Notes under the pieces: generated by a model
The model's database searches: none
The model's input: the letters and a program-made list of their open reading frames with translations, nothing else
What the model was told of the DNA's origin: nothing
NCBI RefSeq assembly: GCF_034190915.1
Contig: NW_026947488.1
Span: forward strand, 1,312,501 to 1,376,500
Length of the DNA stretch: 64,000 nt
Direction of reading: 5' to 3'
Source of the DNA: Cavia porcellus
Taxonomy: Eukaryota > Chordata > Mammalia > Rodentia > Caviidae
Part shown: piece by piece, positions 47,078 to 59,000 of the stretch
Layout: every line of letters begins with the position of its first letter
Numbering within the stretch: the first letter of the stretch is position 1
Translations under genes and position numbers: made by a program

Positions 47078-50000
47078 CTGTAGGAGAGGCAGTCCAGCCT
47101 GAGCAGGACCCTGCCCGACAGACGAGGATGGTGGGCTGGTGGGCGGGGCCCCACTCACTCTGGATGGCTGACTCGCACGCCTGGCTCACCAGCTGGAAGA
47201 TGGTGGCGAGGGACTGAGGCTCACCCTGGAGGGAGGACAAGGCTTTGGGACCTGTGACTGGCATCACCCGGGGAGGCCCGACCACCAGAGCTGGGCCACA
47301 GCCCCAGATGCTCAACTGCACCCACCTTCTCGCCTCGCTCTCCTTTGGGTCCTGGCAGCCCCTGCAGCAGGAGGCAGAGGAGGAAACCCAGTGACCCAGA
47401 GGCCGTGGCAGATGCAACAGGGCCTGAGTCCAGGCACTGGACCCACTGGCAACCCCAGCTCTGGTGCATGGCTGGTGAGTAGGACCCAGCCAGCAGTGAG
47501 GCCAAAGCCCAGGCCTGGATTCTCAGATCCTACGAGCATGAGCCCCTTGCTGCACCCCAGAGCAGGCAAATCAGGCTTGATGTCCTGCAGCAGGGACTGG
47601 ACCTTGGGACCTGCGAAGTTGCTGGAGACCCCCAACTTGCAGGAATGGTGGGAGCAGGAAGTCAGCCTGGACACAGCAGGTTGCTGTACCCTTGGCTGGC
47701 TGGTTAGAGAGGGGACTTACCGTGGGTCCCACAGCCCCGGGTGGCCCTCGCTCCCCATTGGTGCCCCTGGCTCCTGCCAAGCCCTGGAACCCCTGCAGAA
47801 AATGGTAGCCTGGGCTCAGCTGGGGCCTTGGCGAGTCTGCCCCTGTGGTTCTGGTTCCTGAGTAGCCTGGGTCCTGCTGCTCAACTGAGGCCAGAGCCCT
47901 GAGCTCAACTTTAGCTGCCCTCAACCTCCCCAGCCCAGTCCAGGTCCTGTACCCCTGCCCAGAGCCAAGGGTGTACCCCACATACTCCTCACCTGGGCAG
48001 AGCCTCACCACCCTCGCTCAGGGCCCAGGGAGAACCTCCCATCCCCAGCCAGCTGTCTGTTGGAGCTTTTGGGTATCCAAGTTGCTGGCTCCTGGGGGCA
48101 TAACCACCCCCAAGGACAACCTGAAGATGCCAGCTGTGCCTTGGCTGCGATCCTGAGACCCCCTTCCAAGGGCAGAGCCCTCCGCCTCTAGCACAGCTGG
48201 CCAGACTTGGGCTCATCTCACAGCAGGTGGAGGCAGCAGGGAGCTGTCCCCACAGACAGCCTGGCCCCACCAGGCTGGCCCAAGCAGGAGCCCTATACTG
48301 CTGCCCCACAAAGTTGGGGTACAGGAGTGTCGTCGAGGCCGTGTGAGTGCTGCATCTCCACAGGATTATGCTCCAGGCCCAGACATAGAGCCCTGGAGAC
48401 GCTTCCAGCAGGCACAAAGCCTCCTCCAGGTCATTTCCAGGGATGGCTGGACACGGCAGGCAGCATCAGTCCCTTCTTCCCTGGATGGCTGCCCAGCCCC
48501 AAGGAGCCTCAGGGATGCCGGCGAGGGCACAGGAGAATCAGTGCCTACCCTGGGGCCAGGGGGTCCAGGCAGGCCTGCGGGCCCCTCCAGTCCTCTCATT
48601 CCCTGGTAAGAGAAGGACATGCTGGGCACGCTCACAGAGAAGGCGGCCACACACCTGCCCCAGGCTCTGCAAGCCACAGGCCCTGAGCTGCTGCCCTCAC
48701 CCAACCCCAGGCAGTGATGGCACCTGGCCTGGTGCCAGTTGGGGCTCCCTCCCTCCTACCAGGATGCAGGTGCTTAGGGCAGACAGAGCAGGAAGAGCCA
48801 CGCCCCCTTCTCTCCCCACTTCTCACCCACCCATGGGTGCCTTTGCGGTCAGAGCCAGTACCTTTGGTCCCTGGAGGCCAACTCTCCCAGGAGCACCTCG
48901 CTGGCCAGGGTGGCCCTGAAAGGGAAGAAAGGCCAGGCAGCAGGTGTGGACCAGACAGGGCCCATAGTCGTACCTGGAGGAGGGGTACCACGCAGCCCTG
49001 CCCTTATGTGGCCCAGCCCACGCTACCTGCAAGCCTGGGAGTCCGTGGTCTCCCTTCTCGCCTTTGACTCCTGGTGGACCCTGGAGGGGAACGTGGGCTC
49101 AGCAGATCGAGGGAGGGCAGACAGGAGGGGTGGGGTGGGGTGGGGGTGGGGGTGAGGCAGCACCTACCACAGGCCCTTGGATTGTACGGCCCTGGGTCCC
49201 TGGTGACCCCTGCTGTCCTCCAGGGCCCTCAGGTCCTGTCTGTCCTGGTGGCCCTGGCTCTCCCTAGAGACACAAGTGGGGGATTAAGAAGCCCCCCTGG
49301 CCCCATGCCCCTTCCTATTCACTGCCAGCCCTCCAGCCCTCTGACTTGCTGTGTGGCTCTGGGACCCAGGCCACAAGGTGCTGTAGCCAGAGCTCAGAGG
49401 TGGCCCCAGGCCCGCCCTGGGGGGCAGGGTGTGACTGCATCCACAGAGCAGGCTGCCCCTCCAGGGCCCCCAAGGAGCAAGGACAGAGTCAAAGTGAGGC
49501 CAGGGCTACCCACTGCCCCCAGGACGCTGGGCAGGCTCCTGAAGAGGGGCAGGAGCTCTACAGGCCAATCACACAGAAACAGGAAGGCGTCCCTTAAACG
49601 CTGAACCCCAAAAAACACCACACTCAGATTTCACTGGAAATCCGAATCTGAGGAACCAATGACACCAACACTGCTTAAATTGTGTGAAGCTGGGGAGACA
49701 CACTTCCAATTGTTTTTGAATTACGCCGGTCACCATTCCCAACTCCGCAGCTACGCAACTGCAAATAAGATGCCAGCTGGCAGAGTGTGCCGCGAGCTGC
49801 ATGGCGAGGGGTGAAGGACCAGCGATAGAGCTGGTTTTCATCGGCTGCGAGAACAGCGGGCATCCAGGGACAGGCCAAATTAATAGCAAACGGTCGGAGA
49901 GGAAACCATTTTCCTGTGTCCACAACTGTTGCGCGAGCACTAAATCTTACTTAACATCCGTTCCTGATCTTTAAATCTCATAATAAATTAAGGCTAAGTG

Positions 50001-53000
50001 GGTTTTACTATCATGTGACAAAATATATCTGTTTCCTTTCCACGTCTGCTCTCCGCTCGGCAGGCGGAGCTGGGCACGGCTGCTCAGCCGGCACAGGCCG
50101 GAATCTGCGCCGCGGCTGTCTGGTGAGTTCCAAGCCCTCGTGTGGGGCAGAGGAGGAGGAGACAGGAGAAGGTGCGGTGGTGATGTGTGAAGTGGCATGG
50201 TGTCGCCCAGCCCTGCCAGACGCCCCATGGGCCTAAATCATCTCTGAGTGACGTATTCCTGGCACAGTGTGTGTGCTAAGTACACAGTGATTACTGCTCC
50301 ACAGTGGTCGGGAAGAAAAGGTTTGTACGTTTTTCCCAAATATTTTCCATCTGCAGTTGAGGGCACCCAGCCACATGAACGCTGCAGGTTCAGAAGGCTG
50401 GATGTGGGTGAGGTCCTCGCATGTGAGATGGACACATCGTGGTAGGACAGAGCACACAAGGGAAAGAGGGACACGGTGAAGACAGCCAGCTCCTCAGCAG
50501 CCCAGTGGGGCCGTGGGGTATCTGGGAAGAGCTGCTGCCTGCCCTCCCCTTCCTCAGGTACGAGGGCGAGGCCCTGCGAGGCCTGGGAGAGAACTTCCCG
50601 CCCCAGAATGCGGAAGGCCTCTCAAAGCTGCTGCACGACTCTCGAGCCCCAGAGGACAGTGCAGCGAGGTCTGCACGGAGGACCAGGACACCAAATGGCG
50701 GGTGTGGCGCACCCTTCCCTGAGAACAGCGATCCCACGCAGCAGGAGCCACCACAGGGCAGGGTCGGAGGACCCAGAGCTCACAAGGTGCAAGGGTGGCA
50801 GTGGCTGACAGTGCTGTGTGTCCCCTCTGAAGGGCCAGCTCGGCACCGTGCGCAGGGGCCACCTGCAGCAGGGGAACCACATGCACGCCCCGCCCGGAAG
50901 CAGACTAGCTGGCAGCCCCACTGCACCTGACAACCGGTGGCTCTGCAGCCTCTGGGCCGCTTCAGGACACGTGGCCCAGGCAGCATCGTCACTTAGTGAG
51001 GTGTTTCTGTCATTGCTGAGGACACAGACTTCCCTCTCTGCAGAGCTAGGCCTGGGTCCCAGGCATGCCCGGCCCCATGTGTGGACGTTCAGCCTGGGTG
51101 AAGCTGCTCTGTGAGCTTGGCCTCCTCAGCACGTGTCCAGAGTGGAGGAACACGTGGCTTTAGAGCAGGCAGCCCGGGCTACCACTGGGCAGTGACTCAG
51201 CTCCCCCAGCCTCGTCCCACTCAGCCTGTGGGGAAGACCCTGCACAGGGCAGGGTGGTGGGAGGGGGCATCCTCTGAACACCAGGCGAAGGGCCAGCATC
51301 CCGTGGTGAGGGAGAGCCCTGACAATCCCCAATTTCCCTGGAGTCTAGGGCGCCCTTCCACCCTCACTGGCAGCCAACTCACCTTAGGCCCTGGGAGGCC
51401 CTGCCGTCCTGGGACACCGCTGCTCCCTGGGAGGCCCTGGGAAGGCACATGCAGGACTGAGCCCCAAACCCGCCCTAACCCTCAGCTCCCCCAAGGCTCC
51501 CCTACCCTCTAGCCTTGCCCAGCCCTGGCCTCTGTCCCTGTGGCTGGGGAAGGGACTTCCAAAGGAGGGGACACTCAGGCTCCTTTTCCCTCCAGCTGGC
51601 ATATGCTAGACTCAGGCAGATCTGGTTTAGTCCCTGGCATGCTGTATGGGGAGACCTAGGGACACCCACTCAGGGAGCACCCTGACAGAGGGGCCCTTGG
51701 GGAACTTGGCTAGGTGGCACAGGTGCCCATGGCAGGCCAGTCTGAGCATCTTGGGTCCCACCTCTCACCAGGCCCTAGGAACTGGAGAGCCTGGCAGGAA
51801 GGGCCCGTGGCTACACAGCCATCGGAAGCACCCAGCACAAGTCATGGGCAGGGCTGCTTCTCCGGCCAGGCTGTGTAACACAGTCCTGGAGGCCCCATCC
51901 TGTCAGGGACTCATGGAAAATGCAGGTTCCACACCAGGCAGGGAGAGGGGTGCCTGCCTTGAAGGTAGGACCCTGGCTGGGAGAGGGAGGTCTGGTAGGG
52001 AGGACGGGCCTGGCTTGATTGCTGGTGGGGACACAGAAGGGAGCAGACACACAGGTGTCTTCCATGCAGTGGGCCCAGGGAGGGCTAGGCCTGGGCTCCT
52101 GCTAGAGGGCTGCCTTATGTTGCCATGGCAGCCATAGGCCAGCTGGACCCCACCAGGGGACAACTGTGGGACTCACCGGAGGGCCTTGGGGCCCTGGAGG
52201 CCCGCGGGTGTCAGAGGAACAGGGACAGGCAGAAGAGAAGACTGAGCATGTCTCTTTGTCTCTCTAGGAGAAAGAAGACCTTGCATTGCGGGGACCATCC
52301 CCTGGTCCTTCTGACCAGGGCTCCATACAGAGAGGATGCTGGCTCCAGGGAAACCGACCCACACCTGGCATGGGCGCTATGCCCTGTGTGCATAAGCAGC
52401 CCTGGGAGCCCCAGGCAGGATGAGAGTGCCCCCTTACTCCCTCCCAGGCACCCATGGCCAGAACCAACGCTGGCACTCGAGGACCCGGCAAGGACCCAGC
52501 ACTGGCCTCTGGGTCCCAGCAGCCCTGGAGTTCCAGCTCTGCTGACTGCACCCCTTCCTGGCCTTGCAGCACTCACAGAGGCGGGGAGCTCGCAGCACCT
52601 GTCCTCATCTGCCCACGTGTCGCCACACATGATCTGCAGCACCTGGAGCTGGAACTGACACGGGGAGCAGGTCAGCCCCACGCAGGCCATGGGACAGACC
52701 CACACACCCTGCAGGACAAGACCTAGACTCACTGCGGCCGAGCTGCTCCGGGGCCCCTGGGCCTTGGCCAGTCGCCCCAGGGTGACAAAGCCAGAGACAG
52801 GTGAGCTGCCAGCCTCTCCAATGGGCCTCTCAGCCACCTTCCGGCAGTCCACGTAGAGCCGGACCTTGGAGCGGCCCACTGCCACGTGTACCTGCCAGGA
52901 TACCACAGGGGTCCCCTGCTGCCCCAGCCATAGTTGGCACTGTCCTGGCTGCTGGGTCTGGACCCAAACACGCGGGCCATGGGCCCACACCTGGGGTGGG

Positions 53001-56000
53001 GCTGCGATCCTGCTCTTCGCCTCATCTCTGGGTCCTGGGGACACGGTGCTGGCCTCGGCTTCTCAGTGATGCCTGCCACAGGTGCCTCCCCCACAGAGAG
53101 GCTGGATTGGCCCACGTATAGTGGAATAGCTGGGGCAAAGGGGGCTCAGGGCTGGGATCTGGTGCAGCAGAGGAGGACACTGTGTACGAGGGGACGGCAC
53201 AGCGCAGGGCCCACGGGCTCAGGCGGACGGCTGACCTTGTGGAAGCTCCCGAAGAAAATCTTCTTCATCTCCTGCAGGTCAAAGGTGACCTCCTGCAGGG
53301 CTGCCCTGGGGTTGTGGTGGAAGTAAGTCAGTGACTTCCTGCCAGCTGCCAGGGGGGACAAGAGCAGGTGAGAGCGGTTCCAGAGCCCGAGAAAAGGGAC
53401 AGACAGAGCGTGGACGGTACAGGCCCGGCCAGGGCTCCCACCAGGTCCAGGGGCCACCCTGAGGGTGCAGCGCCTCCCCACACCCTCCATGGTCCCTGCC
53501 GGATGCCCGCACAGCACGGTGCCTACACTGGCGACCCCGCACCGTCAGAGCCTGACTCCCACACCATGTGCGGGATAGGGTGACCCTGGCCCCCTCCCTC
53601 CCTGCCACCAAGGGTGACCCTGGGCTACATACCATCCAGGAGAACCCCAAGGACAGGCTGGAAGTCCTCGGCTGTGATCTGCCACAGCGCGAAGGCCTCA
53701 CGGGGTGTCTCCGGGATCAGGCGCAGAAGGAAGACGATGGTGTGTTCTGCCGGCAGCGCAGCTGGGTGGACGTCGCTGTGGGCCGGGGGAGGGTGTGAGC
53801 AACGGGGCCTGGGGCGGGAGGGAGCCCTGCGCCCCGCACACAGGCCGGCCACAGCCTTGGCCGTGGGGCATCCCCAGCTGCTAGAAGGGCACAGGCTGTC
53901 CTCTCCTGAGCAGGGACTGGGTGCTACAGAGCACAGGATTTTGAGGCCAAGCTGCAGTCTCTGTGCCTCAGTTTCTCCAGGAGTAACATCAGAGATGTAA
54001 GGCACAGCCACTCCCCCCAGCACTGGCTTCAGCAAGAAGTGCTGGGGGACCTCTAACCCAAGGGCAGGACCGCAAAGGCCTCTGTGTGGATGGAAAGGTG
54101 CTGGATGAGGACACCCCCGGGGGTCCCTGGTCACCCTGGGATCAGCAGCCCAAGCCGACACAGCTCTGCCCTGAGGAGCTGCTTCACCATCCATGCATGT
54201 CTGATACCAGAGGAGGTGTGAAGATCCTTGCCCTGCTGATCTAGGTTCACCAAGGGGTAGGGAGGGGCAGGAATTGGCCCCTGGGGCCACCCAGCCAAGT
54301 TGTTCCCCTTGGACTGCAGCTTCCTCTTTGGCCTGCATTTGCTTTTAGGATAAAAACAAAGATCCAGAAAACCCCAGCTCAGGTACATGCCTGCAATTCT
54401 TTAAGCACATTGACCCCAGGGCCTTGGTATATGCTCTTCCTGCCTACTGATCTCCCTTTCCCCATGGCTCTTACTCTCTGCCTCCTCAGAGAGCCTTCTG
54501 GGCCCCCCTATGGTTAGCCAGGGTCCCCTTCACAGTGACCATCACAGTGTATGGTTACTGTATGCCAGCCAACAGACAAATGCGAAGCACCACTCACACT
54601 GTAGGCCCTGGGAAGGGTCAGTCACTGTTGTAGTCAGAGGTTGTGAGGAGAAGAATTAGAATCAGGACACAAAATTTATATTATGATGGTCACACACAGT
54701 TAAACACAAGAAAGTACAGGAAATCTGTCCACAACACCAAAGACACAGAATATCCAGCCAAGGGCCTGGATCCCACAACAATGTCTTGCATGAGTCCAGG
54801 TGAAAACCTAGAGCCCATGACAATGCCTCCCAGGAGTCCACCTGGAGGTCTAGAGCTCACAAGAAGGACTCATGCCAGTTTGTTTTACGGGTGTCCTGGG
54901 AAGGCCCAAAGGTCAGCGGTAGAAGCTCCAAAGTCTATGCCAGTGGGGTGAAGGAGCTGTGCTGGTAGGCTGAGGGTTCTACACTGGAGCCAAGAAATCA
55001 CACTCACAACAAAGACCAGGGCTGCCCTGAAAAGCACCACAGCCATCCTCAGCGACACATAGGCCCCAAGCTCCTCGTATGACAATGGTCAAACTCACAC
55101 TGGGGAGCCTAGTCATGATGAGCTCCTCCAGGAGAACCAATGGTTCAAACAGCAACGCTTAGAGAAACCCACAACACTTCGCTTGTCTTCTCCACGTCTC
55201 TACGCTGGCAGCTTTCCTCAGGTGGAACATCTACGCTCAGCACCATGCTGATTCAATTCTGCTAGTGTTAAGTTACACCAGTTTTTAATCCATAACAGCC
55301 GTCCAGGACAACTGAGGGAAAGAGCACTGCACGTCCTCACAGCAAAGCCAGGGACAGGAGCAGGGAGACAGGCACAGGGACGATGCCCTGCGCGGCCTGG
55401 GCTCTGGGCATCCGCCAGGCCACAGGATGGCAGCCAGGCCTGAGCCTGGGCAGCAGGACTGCCACAGGACAGTGGGGACAGATGCTGAGGGGCAGAAGGA
55501 AATCGAAGGGGGTCATGGTTCAGCGGGAAAATGCCATGCCTGACATAGGTACCAGACACGCTCCGTGGCGAGACCGCCCAGCCCACACAGACCTTTCTCA
55601 GGACTTGCACGCAGAGGAGCAGAGCTCAGCCTCACTGAGCCCCCGGCAAATGCAAGGCAGAGCCACAGAGGGGAGGGAGGCCACGCGCCGCAGGAGGCTG
55701 TTAGCAAGAAGCAGAAAGTGACCGTGCGGGTGGAGAAAGGGCCCCTGCTCAGCTGGTGGGAAGGCAAGTGGTCCGGTCACCGTGGAAATAGGATGGAGGA
55801 GCCTCAAAGGCTTAGAGGGGACGACTGAGCGACTCTGAGATTTGGCACCCGGATGTGATGCTGGCAGGTGCAGCGGACTCTGCCTTCACAGCACAAGACC
55901 AAGACCTGAGCCCAAGGGCTGGCAGCGGAGGAAGGGGAGAGAAAATGCGGCACTCGCCCACAGCAGAGCAGGACAGGGCCGGGAGAAGAAGGGGCGCCCC

Positions 56001-59000
56001 CACATGGACAGCAGGGGACCTTCCCCAGGTCAGAGAGACAGGCCTGTGGGAGCAAACCCAGCAGAGTTCAAAGGTCGGTCTCCTGGGAGGAGAGCAGAGT
56101 GGTGATGACCAGCGACCAGCGCTGGGAACAGAGGGCAGGGAGGGAGGGGACAGGCTGGTTGGGGCCTAAGGCCAGCGAGGTGGAGCAGCAGGCTCCGGGG
56201 TGCTCCTGCAGCAGGGTAGGGGACCACCCGCCTTCCACATCACAGACAAAAAGGGATTTTGGTTTCACGGTAAGATTGGTAAGTGCTGGAGGAGACAGGC
56301 ATGTTTACGCTGATTTACACACTTCCTAGTGCGTACTATAGCAAGGGATCGAGACTCTCCACAGTACAATGCAAGCTTTTATGCACCAATGTAAATGTAA
56401 ATTTAAATTTAGAAAAACTTAATTAGATCACTTTTTTAAAAAAAAGAACAGATCAACCCTAAGGGCCTTGCATAAACCTGAACCCTGTGACAGGAAGGCC
56501 CCTGGCTGCCTCTGCTTCAGCTCCCCTCCCTGGAGGTGTGGATGGTTCTCTGGGGCCTGTCGTGTCCCCTTCCCAGCTAGCAGCCTCTCTGCCAGTGTCC
56601 CTGGTCCCCCAGTTCTGGAGGCACAGAAGAGGGACGGACGCCACATGAGGTCTCCAGGCACCTCCCCTTCCACTGCACAAGGAGAGCCAGCTCTCGCCCC
56701 ATCCACACACGCCCCACGGCCCCAGGAGGCCTCAAGACTCATTTTCACTTTGTGGCTTCGTCTCAGTCCTTTGGGGTCTGCAGGGCGAGCCCCTGTGCTT
56801 GCCATGAGTCTGAGCTGTGTCTACTGCAGGTCGGCTGGCTTTGTGATCTGACTGTCCAGTAAGTGGGATGGAGGCTGTCAGAGGCCTGTGTTCCTAAGTG
56901 CTCTCACAGCCACTCCGGAGCTGTCACTATGAGCTGAGGACAGGGGCTGAGTCGCCCCGTGACCACAGACAGCAAAAGCACAGCTGGTCAGCAGACCTGC
57001 AACCACGCAGCACTCTGGCACGAGTGACCCTGGGACATGCAGGAGAAAGACCGGGGTACAACTGCAGAAGTGCCCCATGGGCGGCCATGTCCTAAGTCTG
57101 AGGGTTCAGGTGTCTGTAAAACGAGAATCTCCAGAGCATGAGGCGGAGGCCAGGCTGAGATTTGTTGAGTGATGTCCAGGGCTCCTGGGCCTGAGGAGTC
57201 ACAGGGGCCGCACCGGGCTCCTCCCCCATCCACCTCTGTCCCCTGGTCCCACACAGCCCACCTGCAGCCCCCCGCCTCTCGCACCTGGCCCGCCGTGTCA
57301 GCTGAGCATCCTTGAAGAGTGTGAAGGTTGGGGTCGGACCCCAGGTGGAGGGCTCCATGGCCACACCTCGAATGGAGGCATACTCCTTCCACACCAGGCC
57401 AAAGGCCACCATCAGGTCAAACCCTGGCAGGACAGGGAAGGGTGACCAGGGATAATCAGGCAGGAGGAAGGGGAGGAACGGGGTGGAGACTCAGATTTGG
57501 GGGGCTGTGGGCAGTGGGAGGAAGGGGCAGCCTGGGCAGGGAGGGGTGGAGCATGGGGGCTACAAGGCAGAACCCAGCCCTGCACTGGCCATGCGAAGCC
57601 CTGTCCCTTGGCCCCAGTCCTGACACTGGGGAAACCGCTTTACCAAATGGCCCAGCAAGGGAGGCCCAGGAGGGAACCCCTGGCAGGCAGCCCTGCTCAG
57701 ATGCCCAGAGCCCAGGCCGCGCAGGGCAGCTGCTGCCCCTTGTCCCAGGGAGCTGACCCTCAGCATCTTGCTCTGCCTGCTCTGCTCCAAGCCTGCATCC
57801 CCCCCCCCGAGACCTTGCTGCTCCCACAGGCAGCCCACGTGGCCTGTGAACCCTCCATGGCCTGGACCTGCCCTGTACCCTTGGACACTGGCCTTGCTGG
57901 GCAGACTAAGCTCCTCAAGCCAGGGACCTTCCCTCCAGCCTCTCTGAGGAGAGCTGAGCTCTCACAAAGCATAATGGAGACCTCCAGCCTCAGCACCTCA
58001 CACCTCAGTGCCTGGTCAGCAGTGAGCCTGCCAAGGCCAGAAGGACAGGACCCCACTCTGCCTCAGATAAGCCTCAGTCCCCAGGGCAGGGTACAGTGGC
58101 TCTGCCAGTCTCTTGGGGCCAGCCAAGAAGCTACAGGCCACACCCTGGCATACTATGTCAGGCCCTGGTCACAGCACCCTGGGCTCCTGCACACTAGGAA
58201 GAGCCCAAGAGAGACAGGGCAGCAGAGGACAGGACACAGCTGCCCCAGGTACCCAGACCTACCTGGAAGGGAGCTGTTCTGGGGCAGGGCCGGGCAGGCT
58301 GCTGTGAGGAGACAGAGGCCACGTGAGCCACCTCAAGCCCACTGGCCACCCGAGGAGGGTCACGTCACGGAAAATGCCTGTCTTCCTGCGCGGGCATGGC
58401 TGGGCCTATGCCACCCTGCCTATGCCTGCACGCAAGGCCTATAGTCCCCACACTCTGCGAAGGAGACAGGAATGGCCTGCCTCTCCCAAGTCCAGGGCCA
58501 ACACCAAGGGCTCTGTGAGTGCTACAGGTGAGACACGGCCTCTACAGCAGGGCAGGGAGCCTCCTGGGTGCAGGGAAAGGGGGGCGCCTGCATGCAGCCT
58601 GGGCTGGGCATGCTGCTAGCTCCACTGCCAGACCACTGACTATGCAGGCAGTGGCAGGAATGGCCGCCCCCTGGTGGCTGTCCACTTGGTGAGCACCGTC
58701 CCCAGCTAGGCGATGCCAGGTGATGCGGGGCAGGGGACTCAGCTTTCTGAGAGTCCACTCTGAGGGGCAGGAGGCTGTGGATGGTGAGAAACAGCAGAGA
58801 ATCACCGACAGCTGGGCCCCAGTCCGGAGGGGTGCTCCAGCCGGGGGAGATGCACCGGGCGCTGGCAGCACCGAGGGCAGGCAGCCTGGTCCCAGTCATC
58901 CCGGACCTTGGTGATCCAGCCTCTACTCCAGCTCCACAGTGAGGGGTGTGGGGGCAGGGCCTGGGCTAGGGCACCTCAGGGGTGGTGCTGTCCGGGTGCC

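Noticed and set aside
57497..58444. 315-codon plus-strand frame overlapping COL20A1
   Set aside because: Antisense to the verified 39-bp linker exon and flanking introns, with no domain signature.
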